Origin: Guadua angustifolia
Lineage: Eukaryota > Streptophyta > Magnoliopsida > Poales > Poaceae
NCBI GenBank assembly: GCA_036346375.1
Contig: CM070517.1
Coordinates: 13,371,161-13,435,160, forward strand
DNA: 64,000 nt
Reading direction: 5' to 3'
Position 1 is the stretch's first letter; the number at the start of each line of letters is the position of its first letter. The notes beneath the pieces are model-generated. The model did no database searches. It was not told the origin of the DNA and saw nothing but the letters and a program-made list of their open reading frames with translations. Of the stretch, positions 37,038 through 49,037 are shown piece after piece. The translations under genes were made by a program, and so were the position numbers.

Positions 37038-37044
37038 ATTTATA
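37038..37044 (-). promoter_or_regulatory. E3 LTR candidate TATA box
   Basis: Sense strand CGTATAAATGCC, 724 bp from the LTR start, just upstream of the GC-rich leader and two telo-boxes. The 5' LTR copy is at 44785-44791. It would place the transcription start near 37010 and 44757. Confidence 0.5.
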
Positions 37045-37768
37045 CGAGTAGTTGGCGTGCGCTGCGCAATTCAGGGTGACGTGGCGCATTCTGGTGCGTC
37101 GGATCGGAATCGGAGGGCTGTGGCGGCTCGGCGACGTGGTCGAACGAGGAGTCGACACGTGGCAGCGCGAGAAGGAGACACGTGGAAAACAGAATCCGAA
37201 TTGAATTAGTTCTAGAAATTCATTTAATTCAAGAAAAATAGAAACATTATCAGGAAAATTCCAGAAAAATTATATAAAATATTTTGAGACATTTTGAACT
37301 CAAATAAAATATTTTCAATAAAACTTTATATAAGTTTTTCGAAATTTTTAATTAATTCCATAAAGGACTTAATTCAAATTAATTCTTTTGAGGCAATAAA
37401 AATACTAGAAAAATTCTAGAAAATATTTTGGGACATTTTGGAACTCAAATAAAATATTTTCAGAATAAATTTATTTTCTTTTTGAAATATTTAATTCTTT
37501 AAGTAAAAGGCTTAGTTTAAATTAATTCCGAATAATTCCAAATAAATTCCAACAATTCTAAAACAAAATACAAAAATAATCCCAGAAGCACAAGGAACCC
37601 AAATAAAACTCAATTTCTTTTAATTCAAGTTTATATTAATCAAATTAAATTATTTTGACTTTAGAAATTTCTAGTTTAAGCTTTATTTAAGCGAGAAAAA
37701 CAGCGGGGATTTTTGGAAAGCTAATCTTCACAAAAGATTTTTGAAAACCCAAATTTTGAGATGTTACA

Positions 37769-37790
37769 AACCTCCCCCCTTAACAGAATC
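37769..37790 (-). other. E3 polypurine tract
   Basis: Sense strand TGTTAAGGGGGGAGGTT immediately before the LTR start. The flanking AACAGAATCTCG on the plus strand is shared with E1. Confidence 0.75.
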
Positions 37791-38766
37791 TCGTCCCCGA
37801 GATTCAAGGCTGACTACAGAAATAGGATCAGGGAGACTCAACTCTTGAGACTTCCTCGAACTTCCAAGCAACTACACACTGGACAAGGTTACTTCTGAGC
37901 AAACGCTTGATAACATCCAAAATTTGCAGGCTGCTCTTCGTAATAAAATCATTTTGCAATTCAACTGACTCCCATAGGGTCTGATTTTCTGACACTAGAA
38001 GGCACTTTTTCTACTGAGATTCTTAAAAGACATTACCCGCCTATGCTGACATCTCTTGGAAACTCCACTGACAAGCATCCTTGCTTTTGCTCGTTGATAC
38101 TGGATTTTCTGCTTCTCGCAGGAACTAAACAAGCTGCATCTGGCGACGAAACTTACTTGAAATTCTGCTGTCTTGAACGAGACTTGAACAACATTTCGGT
38201 TTGTCTTGCACTATCTTTGTCGGCTTGACTCTCGCGTATTAGCTTGAACTCTATTTCAACTGGGTATTCTTTCACATTGACTCAAGCTTCAACTATTACC
38301 GATGTAATGGTATTGGTTTGTCGGGCATACATCAAGGTAGCTAGAGTAATTCTTCAGGAAGATAATTATCTTGTGTAGTTATTAAACATACACAACAACT
38401 ATTCCTTCGGATGTGATGGCGCATCCACCTTCTTGACTCAACCATAATGGAATAGACAGTCCTCCATGTCTCCAACAAACTAAAGTTAACCTGATCACAA
38501 CTTTATCTCAGGAACACTCTAGCTCCTCTTAACTGATTACATCTCCTGCCATGGACCCAAACTGCCTTGCACATGGGTAACTAATTTAACTCCAGGCATA
38601 AACATCTCAAGCATTGATTTCCAATATGATAAGCTTTATTAAAAACTTGGTCTTAACAATGGACAAATTAACCATCAACATTCTGTTACTGGCACTTGCG
38701 GCATGGCTTCATCTTGAACTGCTTCACAATTCACTTTCTGGCGCAAGTGTCTCGGTAGGTGGAGGA
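37791..38766 (-). other. E3 internal non-coding stretch
   Basis: No recognisable domain. The first about 120 bases next to the polypurine tract keep faint similarity to the end of E1 pol, which suggests a decayed remnant of the autonomous ancestor. Nothing else seen. Confidence 0.35.
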
Positions 38767-40470
38767 CTAAGGTTTAAGTGGATAGGTATAACACCTTTTT
38801 TTCCTGGGACAACTATTGGCAAAGTATCCCGGCTCATTGCATCTGAAGCAACGCTTGACCGACATCTGTTGGCTTCCTCTTAACATAGCCTTAATCTTGG
38901 TAGGGGTAGAGCTGAGATTGATGCAATCCGCAGTGATCACTTTCTTCTGAGAGCAGTTATTAGCGAGATGTCCTGGCTGGCGACAAGCAAAGCAATTTCT
39001 AGACAATAAGCTTCTTCCTTGCGGACTTTTCACTGGGGTGGTGTTATGGAAACTCTGACCATCAGGGCGAAGCACAGGTGAAGGTGTCTCGAACAAAGTC
39101 TAAGCAGTACGGTAACTGAGTTGTTGAGGGGCACTTCTCATTCGCTGTTGCGGTGGTCCTTCTTGACGAGCTTTCTGACACTTGCGGTTGTCCTCCAATT
39201 CCTTGCGTTCATCTCTAAGAAAAAGGGTCTTGCTAACCAGCTCTTCTTGTTTCAACTGACTTCTTGAGCAAGTTGCACCCGTAGTCTTATCACTCACTCT
39301 TGGGGTTATAAACTTAACCAAAGAAATTTCTGGAATGATCATGGCTTCAGAAATTGTTTGATCTTTCTGTGGGCATTCCTTAACAAAATAACCTAACTCA
39401 CCACAGTTGTAACATAAATGTTTTGGTCATCGTGCTGGGTTGCTGGGGCATTCTCTAGCCCAGTGTCCTTGTTTATCACACAAGAAACAGTTCCGTGGTG
39501 ACCAAGTCTCACTGATTTCCTAAGGTAGACAAATAGGGTTGACATGTTTCTTCTTTATTTCTTTATGCGGCACAACAAGTACGGATGGCAATCCTTCTCT
39601 TTTCGCTAACTCTTGAGCAATGACTGCTCGAAAATTCTATCGCTGATACCGAGTCACAGCGGTCACTATTGGATCCAAGGGACAGTGAGCTGGACAATGA
39701 TCTTGGCCTTCACAAAGATAGCAGGTGATGTTGCTTATAGGACATTCTCCAGGTTAGTGGCTTCCTTCACAGCTAGAACAATTAATTGCATGTTCATCAG
39801 TAGTGTGTCCTAATTCGCCACAACGGATGCATGTACGGTCTTCTGATTGGTTTGGTTGACAACACTTCAAAGAACAACATCCTGGTATGGTATCGAGTGT
39901 GGAGATACCATTCTTCCTTGTCTTACTGTGGTTTCACTATCTTCTGATGACGTGAAGAGCCGACGAAGGGCGGTGGTAAACTCTAACCAAGTGATGGTAT
40001 GTTCATCCTTAGAGGTGGCGTAGAAACTCTTCCACCAGACTAATGCATTTCCTTCTAACTGGCACGTAGCGTAGGGAACTTTCTCTTTATCTTCACATTG
40101 CACCAAGCCAGCTTCTCTTCTATGATGCGAAGCCAAATTTCTGCATCTCTAAGAGTGGTTGATCCATCAAATGTGGGCGGTTTGGTCTTCATGAACAACG
40201 TAATCTTTGACTGTGAACAGGGGGTTGCGACTTCAATTGGGGAGGGATTGATATTGGCACTAATAACATTCATCTATTGCATCATTGTCTGCATAAGCAG
40301 AGTTTAAGTGGTGAACAACTGATCCAAGTTTTGAATTGTCACGGTTGGCACAGTGGACGGTTGCTGGTCACTATCTGCTTTAGCACTAACACCAGTAGTA
40401 GCAACTGAACTAACATGAACTGCCCTAGAGTCACTGCTGCGGTCGATCCTTTCCAACTGTTGACCACTCC
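38767..40470 (-). pseudogene. gag: E3 gag with seven zinc-knuckle motifs
   Basis: The N-terminal part is homologous to E1 gag (MKTKPPTFDGSTTLRDAEIW, YATCQLEGNALVWWKSFY, ITWLEFTTALRRLF) but split by two frame changes (frames used at 40273, 40136 and below 39870). From about 39831 to 38810 seven CCHC-like motifs lie in one frame: CIRCGELGHTTDEH, CSSCEGSH, CYLCEGQDHCPAHC, CFLCDKQGHWAREC, CYNCGELGYFVKEC, CFACRQPGHLANNC and CFRCNEPGYFANSC. Three fit CX2CX4HX4C fully, two have Y for H, and two are irregular. Four nonsense codons interrupt this frame (about 39753, 39522, 39429 and 39099). Pol domains are absent. Such knuckles bind single-stranded nucleic acid. Confidence 0.82.
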
Positions 40471-41070
40471 AGGGTTTAGGTAAGAGGGAATAGCATAGAT
40501 GAGGTTCATGAATCCTAGTGCAGGGGAACAGGTTTAACCCAAAAACTTATACAAACATTATTAATAACTTGGTATGGTTGTTTATCCAAGCCTAAAAGCT
40601 CTGCAACGCATACTGCACACTCAGCAAACAAGGAAAACCAAATTAACCTAAAACACACAATAATCTACCATATAAGAGGGTAACACTTCTATCTTAGACA
40701 GACGCGACTCTCACACATGAGTCTCAACTGGCTACAAAAGCACTGGTTCTTCTAGTTTCTAGAACACTTCATCGATCCACTTTTCTTGAGTTCGACGGTT
40801 CCTGTCTTCACGATCTTCAGGATTGGCAGCGACACCCAGCGCTTTCTCCTTAAGTGTGAAACAACGATAACTATTTGGAATAACTCAGATAAGATCTTCA
40901 TTTAAAACAACGGGGAAAGATAGAAATTTTCAGCAAGGAGAAAAGAATAGAAGAATAGGACAAGTAAAGAACTTATCATTTTTTTCAAGTTAAAATTTTC
41001 TTTTAGAAAATAATTTTGAAGTTCCTAAAGAACGACCAATCTATCTAGGGTCAAGACCTACAGTCAGTAT
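40471..41070 (-). other. E3 leader between PBS and gag
   Basis: The gag-proximal part aligns loosely with the E1 leader (7937-8160). It lacks any counterpart of the E1 accessory ORF. No coding sequence seen. Confidence 0.5.
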
Positions 41071-41083
41071 GGCTCTGATACCA
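41071..41083 (-). other. E3 primer binding site
   Basis: Sense strand TGGTATCAGAGCC, identical to the E1 PBS, four bases inside the 5' LTR. The adjoining ATACTGAC is also close to that of E1. Confidence 0.9.
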
Positions 41084-41087
41084 CCTC

Positions 41088-44000
41088 TGTCGGGACCCGA
41101 ATGTGCAAATCCGGACCCTCTGTGTATTCTGCACTAGTCCAGGATCACGCTAGTGCACACAGTCTCAACATAGATGAATATCATAATCATACACAATGAA
41201 TAATAAAGGTAACACAATTATAAAATATAAACTATTGAACGACCTTAAGGTCAACCTTACACATGTGAGGCCTTGACGGCTTCAACTCCAAATAAGTAAA
41301 CAGCAGCGGAACAAAGAACGTCGGTGAACCCCTTCAATATACCATAGGCATCTGACAGGGTTCGACTCCTAGATAATCGCCTTCTTGCAGAACTTCTCCT
41401 TCTTCGAAGACAAAGACGCTCCTCAACTGGTGATGTTTTGTTAAAGCAAGGGTGAGTACACAACCGTACTCAACAAGTCATGCATAGAATGCAGTTCTAA
41501 TACTACATGCATGGCTTATTCCAAAGGAATGGCTGAATGGTTCTTTTGCAATAAAGCAGCTTTCACAAATAATCATAGTAGATAGAAAAGTAGTAAAACA
41601 AGTAATACCAATAATAACTTTCGCAATCATTCTCAAGTGAAGCATTTCTCATCCTTAACCAAGTTCCACATCACATTATCCACATTCCCAACCTCAATTT
41701 TATCAAAATCTAACCCTTGACTGTAATCCCCGAGTAATGCTCAATACCGTGAGCACGGCTATTCGAATAGTTTTTACACTCTGCAGAGGTTATACACTTT
41801 ACCCACAAGATATAATCAACTCACCACGTCAGCCGTGAAACGCCATACAAGAGTATGCGAATGAGCGATCATAACAAAGCCTTTCCAAAGATCCGTCTAA
41901 ACCCAGTACTGCCCGCTAAGGTTTCAACACTGGAGGGACTGGTTACCACACCCAGGGCCCCCCTCTTGCGCCATGTGAGTTCTCACCCGCTCCTCCGGGC
42001 CCCACACCACCACGACAGTACCAAAGAATAGATTTCACAGTTTACTCAGCTAGGTCCGTCCCATTCCGGAACTTGTGGTTGTATGAAAGACTCAGTTCAA
42101 AGGCTTGCAAGGTTAAGTCCTTAGTTGACCGAGGCAAGACTAACCAAAAGTTCATCACATAAACATGTCATAATACCAAATGCGACCACCCAATTGCCAC
42201 CTTGGCCCACCGGAAACAATCTAAAACCAAAAGCGATCACCAATGGCCACTCTTGGCCCAATCAAAACAATCTTGCCACTTGCCCCACCTAAATCATTTT
42301 CCCACCCCATTTCTTTACCATGCACCACGTGCCATCATCAACTCAATAACACATGTCACATCCTCAAAAACACGCTCCATATCTCATTAAGTCAATATTA
42401 ACTTTAATTTTCCAAAATCATGACAAATCTACGTGGCAGGGCTAAGCACACTACATACGGTCTAATTAACCCATGTTGGCAAATTATTAATGTCCAACTA
42501 TTAACCCACAATCTAGGCGACCAATGAATCATGGCATACAAATAATAGCGACAAGGTGGCAATAACAAGTAGGTTGATTATCTAATCCCAGATTAATTGA
42601 AATCAGTTTATTTCAAACTAGCATGCAATAATTTCAAACGAAATAATTTTAAAAATGGGATCAATATGGTCAAAGCACAACTTGCCCGCCCTTGCAATTT
42701 TATTATTCTTTACTCTTTATCTTCGATCCTTGATCCTCGATCTTCAATCTCCGCTTGCTTGATTCTCGGCTCCTTCGAGCGACTTCCTAAACGCGCCTAA
42801 CGATAAACAAACACAAATACAACAAAACTCAAAAGGCAAACCAAGTAAACTCCAAATTAAGAACGAATAGCATTGGGCACAACGGCTTAGAAGAAATTAG
42901 GAACTTGAATGGATTAGGTCGATGATTAGACAAAGAGAACGGCTTTGGAAAATACACCAAGAGAAAGATTAATAATCGGGAAAGAAGGAATAATATCTCA
43001 AGAATATTTCTTCCGGGTTATTATCTTGATTGATAGCCGATGTCATATGGACTCTCAATCTATAGACCGGGTCCACGAAGTTACGTTAGTTCGCCATGAA
43101 CTAAGCAGATGCTCAAGGTTGACTTTCGTTGATCGAACGGCACAGTCAACCCAAAGGAAGATAGACTGATAGACTAGGTCTGGCACAAGAATATGACATG
43201 TGGCTAATGGTCTATTGACCAGGACCACGAATGAATTCTAGGTTAATGGCAGATTATATTTCACGGATAAGACAAGGACGGATGGGATCGACATCCACTA
43301 TGGTTCGATCCGGAGGGTAGTCTTACATCGGGGACGGAACTCGACAACGATGAGGCGGTTATGACAGGAATACGAGGCTAAACTCAACGTGATGGGCTAG
43401 ATCACAATAAGGCGATAGAAAAGGTAAGGACATCACATTAGGGCTTTCACTTGCATGCACCCATGCGATGACAGCGATAATGACAACGATACGATGAGAG
43501 CAAAGCGTTAACGGTGGAACGTTAACGGCGGACGTTAACGGTGGAACGTTAACGATGAATATGAAGCGTTAACAGAACACTTATGAGATTACAAGGTGGC
43601 GACCATCGGTACAATGATAGGGCAGCGAGGTCATGACATGGCTCATGTTTGATTTGCGATAGGGGGTACACATGTCGTGACGCAACGACAAATTGGACCA
43701 AAGGTTAAGTTAGGGTTAGAGCGAAACGGTTCAAGGTTGGATACACTTCGCATAGGGTAGAACGGTAGGGTTGGCTCTGCGATTAAAGTTTATCAAGGAT
43801 GGCGAACCGAAACGCGAACCGATGCAAAGGACTAAACCGAAAGATGACGGGTAGATACTAGATTATGGCTTTGACGGCAACCGGAGATCAAATGAACTCC
43901 AAGGATGGCCAAAATAGTAGGGTATGGACCTCTGGGACGGGGTGACATGGTCACGACAATCCAAGATGGTTGGCGGCAAAAGACGGCCAGCGGCGCGGCG

Positions 44001-45404
44001 AAAGCGGCGGCGAACGAATAAAAAAATTCGGAGGATGCAACAGCAAAGGGAAGTGTCCATCACGTAGAACGCGATGAGACGAACTCAACAATATAGGCGG
44101 ATTTGGCGGCGACCCACCAGATTGATCACAAACCGCCGATGAACGGCCTCGAGCTAATAGATCAAACGGTCATAACTATTAAAGTACTGCATGAAACCTA
44201 ACTAAATTTTACAGAGAGCTATCTAGGATTATTTAGCACAATATGACATGAATGGATCTGAGTTTTACCTTCTGGATCAACGGGAACGCGACGAAGTTTC
44301 AGCCGTCAGAACGCAGTTTGATCGGGGAAGATGGATTTTTCTGCACAAATTCTGATGGCAAAACCATGATTTAGGGTGAGCACCGTGTAGGGGACATCAA
44401 GAGGAGTCTACCATAAAAATTTCACGGTCAAACTCGCAAAAACAAGGGAGAACGGGCTCCGGCAAGATTTGATCTTTGGGTGGCCGTAACTTTTGATCCC
44501 GTGGATGAAATTGCACCAAATTTGGATGGGAGACAGAGGGTACCATAGAGCACGCCATGGCGAAGACGGATCTTGAAAAGAGTCGACGAGTTGTCAGGGA
44601 ACGTGCCTCAAAGATCAGCCGACGTGCGGCGGCGTTTCGGGGGATGAGGGATGGATTTCTAGGGTTTGGGTAAGTTGATCTGAGGTGAGGACGTGTGGGA
44701 GAGGTCATGGGAGGTCTACTAGGGTTTGGGGTGGCGGCTAGGTCTAGAAGAACCAAGAAAAATGCAAAAACCGGCCTCACAGGCATTTATACGAGCAGTT
44801 GGCGTGCGCTGCGCAATTCAGGGTGACGTGGCGCATTCTGGTGCGTCGGATCGGAATCGGAGGGCTGTGGCGGCTCGGCGATGTGGTCGAACGAGGAGTC
44901 GACACGTGGCAGCGCGAGAAGGAGACACGTGGAAAACAGAATCCGAATTGAATTAGTTCTAGAAATTCATTTAATTCAAGAAAAATAGAAACATTATCAG
45001 GAAAATTCCAGAAAAATTATATAAAATATTTTGAGACATTTTGAACTCAAATAAAATATTTTCAATAAAACTTTATATAAGTTTTTCCATATTTTTAATT
45101 AATTCCATAAAGGACTTAATTCAAATTAATTCTTTTGAGGCAATAAAAATACCAGAAAAATTCTAGAAAATATTTTGGGACATTTTGGAACTCAAATAAA
45201 ATATTTTCAGAATAAATTTATTTTCTTTTTTGAAATATTTAATTCTTTAAGTAAAAGGCTTAGTTTAAATTAATTCCGAATAATTCCAAATAAATTCCAA
45301 CAATTCTAAAACAAAATACAAAAATAATCCCAGAAGCACAAGGAACCCAAATAAAACTCAATTTCTTTTAATTGAAGTTTATATTAATCAAATTAAATTG
45401 TTTT
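41088..45404 (-). repeat. E3 5' LTR, first part
   Basis: Collinear with 33328-37660. Differences are mostly single bases and short indels, clustered in the GC-rich part near 43920-44160. It is interrupted at 45404 by the LINE. Confidence 0.94.
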
Positions 45405-46258
45405 CTGTTAGGGGGTGATTTTAACTTGGTTAGATATCAGTCTGATAAGAATAATGGTAAGGTTGATCACAAGTGGTGTGATAAATTTAATGAATGGATA
45501 GACCTGTGGGGGCTTATGGAATTACACTTGACAGGGAGACATTTTTCCTGGGCTAATAACCAAAATAATTTAGTAATGTCGGTGATTGACAGAGTATTCT
45601 GTTGTACTTCTTTTGAGAATAAATATTCTTTTGCTATTGTTTCATCGTTAGCTCGTATTGGTAGTGACCACACCCCCATTCTGTGGGATTCTGGTGAAAG
45701 TGGGTATCATGTTAAGCCTAAATATAAATTTGAGAAATGGTGGCTCCTTCGTGAAGATTTTACTCATGTTGTGGATAAAAGCTGGAACATCTCTAGAAAG
45801 GATGATGCTATGGAAAATTGGCAGTGTAAAATCCGGAACTTTAGGAAAGTTTCTAAAGGGTGGAGCTTAAATGTTAATGCTGAAATTAGGAAAAGGAAAA
45901 ATTATTTGTTGAGAGAATTTGATGTTATTGATATCTTATCTGAATCTCATCCCCTTACTGCCGAAGAGGAGGATAGGTTGTTTTCCATTAAGCAAGAATT
46001 AGAGAATATTTGGGATATAGAAGAAACTAAAGCGAGACAACGGGCTAGGGAAAAACACGTGAAAGAAGGAGACAGAAATACTAGATATTTCCATGCCGTT
46101 GCTAATCAAAGGAGAAGGAAAAACTTTATTAATGTTCTTGATGGGTCTGATGGGCCGGTTCATGAGACTGATAAAATGCTTAAAATTGCCTGTGACTATT
46201 ACAAATCTTTATTTGGTTTTGAAGCTAAACCAAATATTAATCTGGGTGATATTTTTTT
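45405..46258 (+). pseudogene. LINE ORF2: C-terminal half of AP-like endonuclease and linker
   Basis: Starts at GGDFNLVRYQSDK (GDFN catalytic motif) and includes WGLMELHLTGRHFSWAN and IGSDHTPI, the SDH motif of AP-type endonucleases; the N-terminal half is missing through 5' truncation. The following lysine-rich region (EETKARQRAREKHVKEGDRN, TRYFHAVANQRRRKNF) is the usual linker before RT. The frame is lost at a run of seven T (46252-46258), where one T fewer restores the downstream frame. The endonuclease would nick target DNA to prime reverse transcription. Confidence 0.92.
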
Positions 46259-47400
46259 AGTGGTGATGAGAAAATTAATGTTGAAGAAAATATGGCTTTA
46301 GAGTCTCCTTTCACTGAAGATGAAGTCAAAAAAGCGGTTTTTGATTCGTATTCCGATGGGGCTCCTGGCCCTGATGGCATTCCGTTCATGTTTTATCAAA
46401 AGTATTGGAATATTATTAAAGATGATTTGATGGCCTTGTTTAGAAGTTTGGAAAAGTGTGAGCTGAATATTTCTCGGCTAAACTTTGCTATGATTTCTCT
46501 TATCCCAAAAGAAAATAATGCTAGAAATATTAAACAGTTCAGGCCTATTAGTTTGCTGAATTGTAGTTACAAAATAATTACTAAAGTCTTGACTAATAGA
46601 ATGGGTTATATTTGTGACCGAATTATTATGCATAATCAAACTGCTTTTATTAAGAATAGATATATTTTGGAAAGTGTGGTTACTGCGCATGAGGTGATCC
46701 ATAAGATCCATCGGGATAAAAATAAAGGGTTGATTCTTAAGCTGGATTATGAGAAAGCTTATGATATGGTCAATTGGAGTTTTTTGCTTGACATTTTGGA
46801 TAAAAGGGGTTTTGGTGTTAAATGGCAGTCTTGGATTCATTCGATTTTGAGTAATGGCTCTGTGGGAGTGAAGATAAATGGGGTTTAGAGTAATTTTTTC
46901 CATTCAGGTAAAGGTTTAAGGCAAGGTGATCCTTTATCCCCCATTCTTTTTAATCTAGTAGCTGATGTTTTTTCTAGAATTCTTTATAAAGCTGCGTTCA
47001 ATGGTTTAATTAAAGGTCTTTGTGAGGATTTCTGTGCTGGTGGGATTTTGAATCTGCAATATGCTGACGATACTATTTTATTTTTGAAGAATTGCGAGAA
47101 TTATGCTCTGCATCTTAAATGGCTCCTTATTTGTTTTGAGCAAATGTCTGGGATGAGGATTAACTTTAACAAAAGTGAGTTGATTGCTATTGGGTGTGAC
47201 AATAATGAGATTGATAGGTTTGCGCGTATCTTTTGTTGTAAGGTTGGGTCTTTTCCTATTAAATATCTTGGTATCCCTCTTCATTATGACAAAATTCGAA
47301 GAGATGATTTCCAACCTTTGATTGATAAAATGCTAAAAAGAATTGCTGGTTGGAGAGGGAAACTTTTGTCTTTCTAATGGTCGTTTAGTCTGATTAAATC
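46259..47400 (+). pseudogene. LINE ORF2: reverse transcriptase
   Basis: Contains APGPDGIPFMFYQKYW, LIPKENNARNIKQFRPISLL, NQTAFIKNRYILESV, LKLDYEKAYDMVNWSF, GLRQGDPLSPILFNLVADV and the catalytic LQYADDTILF. A TAG at 46886-46888 interrupts an otherwise open frame (46292-47377); CAG is the likely original. After KYLGIPLHYDK the frame fails near 47375 with TAA, then again at the T-run near 47431-47442. This is a plant L1-clade RT. Confidence 0.94.
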
Positions 47401-48680
47401 TTGTTTAGCTAGCATTCCGTTATATCTTCTTTCTTTTTTTTAAATTTCCTAAATGGGCTCTGGATCTCATTAATTCTCACATGGCTAATTGTCTTTGGGA
47501 TGATTATGAAGGCCATAAGAAGCTGCACCTCGCTAACTGGCATCTTGTGTGCATGGAAAAGGATTTTGGTGGCCTTGGTATTCCTAATATTAGAGATTTG
47601 AATATGTGTCTTCTTGCTTCTTGGATCAGGAGGTTCTGTAACAAGGAGAATAAGCTTTGGGTTGATATGATCAAATACAAATATCGTACTGATAATCCTA
47701 ACATCTTCCTTTCTGACTCTAATCATGCTTCTATTTTCTGGAAAGGGGTTATTTGGGCTATGCAGGCTACTAAATTTGGGTATAAATGGGTTGTTGGGAA
47801 TGGTCGGAAGGTTAGATTTTGGGAAGATATTTGGTTCGGCAATTCTTGTTTGGTTGTTCAATTTTGTGATCTTTATATGTTGGTTAATGAAAAGGGCTCC
47901 ACGATTGCCGAGATCTGGGATGGTTCTAATGTCAAGTGTACGTTTAGGAGAACGTTTTGTGATTCCATGCTAATCAAATGGTTTGAGCTGGTTGAAGTAG
48001 CTAATACCTTAAGGCTCTCCAATGAAGAGGATGCTCTGGTGTGGCAGTATAATAGTAATGGTATCTACTCAGTTAAATCTCTTTATGTTATTTTGAATTT
48101 TAGAGGGGTGTTGCCGGTTTTCATCCCTGCTGTTTGGAGTCTGGTTGTTCCTCCTAAAATCCATTTCTTTCTCTGGCTTGTTTCTCATAACAAAGTGATG
48201 ACTAAGGAGAATTTGTTAAAAAGAGGCTTGGATAGAGGTTATTGCTGTAGCTTTTGTGATGCTTCAGAATCTGTTAATCATCTTTTTTTTGAGTGTGTGG
48301 TAGCTAAAAGTATTTGGAACTTGATTGGTGATTTCTTTGATTTGTACATTGGCTATAATTATGAATCTGTTGCTCGTTTTTGGCTTAGTAATAAGAAAAA
48401 TGCTACTTTAAACACAATTTGTGCTGCTGTACTTTGGAGCATATGGATTACTAGAAATGACATATTTTTTCGTTGTCAGTGCTGGATAAGTGTCAAAACG
48501 ATATGGAGAAAGATGCTCATTGTTTTGAAAAACTGGAGGCCATTGTACAAGGAGGACATGTTGCTCCCGATGGACCAGTTTTGCAAGGATTTGGAGATGA
48601 GGATTCGAGCGCCGCTGTGTTTGGAGATGGGGCGTCCCATCACAGGGAGAGCTCGGCTTGAAGCAATCTCCGGAGGATGA
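47401..48680 (+). pseudogene. LINE ORF2: C-terminal zinc-binding region
   Basis: The open frame 47481-48680 has HLANWHLVCMEKDFGGLGI, VGNGRKVRFWEDIWFG and a zf-RVT-like cysteine-histidine cluster near residues 254-272 (YCCSFCDASESVNHLFFEC) followed by VLWSIWITRNDIFF. This matches the C-terminal region of plant L1 ORF2 proteins. 48681-48905 is the 3' UTR without further coding sequence. Confidence 0.88.
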
Positions 48681-48905
48681 CGTTGGCCTGGTGCTAAAAA
48701 TCCGTTCTTGCTTTGTTAGTAATCTGGTGGATGGCAAAATGTAATGATGGTTATTGCGTGTGATGATCTGGAGGTTTTGTTTTGGCCTGGCAGTGTGTTT
48801 AGGCGTTTTTTTTGTTGGTCTGAATGGTTAAAGTGCTACTGTGCTAACGTTGTTGTTTTCCAGTTCTTGAATGGAACTGGGGCATTTGTTGCCCTTTTGA
48901 TCTAA

Positions 48906-49032
48906 AAATTAAATTGTTTTGACTTTAGAAATTTCCAGTTTAAGCTTTATTTAAGCGAGAAAAACAGCGGGGATTTTTGGAAAGCTAATCTTCACAAAAG
49001 ATTTTTGAAAACCCAAATTTTGAGATGTTACA
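48906..49032 (-). repeat. E3 5' LTR, second part
   Basis: Resumes with the LINE target duplication and continues GACTTTAGAAATTTCC to GATGTTACA, matching 37653-37768. Confidence 0.92.
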
Positions 49033-49037
49033 GGTGG

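Larger units (their letters stand above)
33328..37768 (-). repeat. E3 3' LTR
   Basis: 4441 bp, plus strand TGTCGGGACCCG to GATGTTACA. It carries the U5 stem-loop (33360-33402), a GTTAAC/AACGG array (35750-35816), a TATA box (37038-37044) and two telo-boxes (36913-36920, 36973-36980). The region from 37200 to 37768 is strongly AT-rich. Confidence 0.95.
45405..48905 (+). mobile_element. L1-type LINE, 5'-truncated
   Basis: A 3.5 kb insertion flanked by AAATTAAATTGTTTT at 45390-45404 and 48906-48920. It begins inside the endonuclease domain and runs through RT to the 3' UTR, with a short A-rich end (GATCTAA). 5' truncation and a target duplication of about 15 bp are typical of target-primed reverse transcription. 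It lies inside the E3 5' LTR, so it is the youngest layer of the nest. Confidence 0.94.
33328..49032 (-). mobile_element. E3: non-autonomous gag-only Ty3/gypsy element
   Basis: LTRs at 33328-37768 (3' LTR) and 41088-45404 plus 48906-49032 (5' LTR, split by a LINE). TSD GGTGG at 33323-33327 and 49033-49037. The 3.3 kb internal region holds a decayed gag and no protease, RT or integrase. About 100 bases at the PBS-side LTR end, the PBS and the polypurine tract are nearly identical to E1, while the LTR middles differ. The two LTRs differ less than those of E1, consistent with a younger insertion. Confidence 0.93.

Noticed and set aside
45372..45404. Possible LTR-supplied start for the LINE endonuclease frame
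   Set aside because: The codon at 45372 is TTG, not ATG, so no translated fusion can be claimed.
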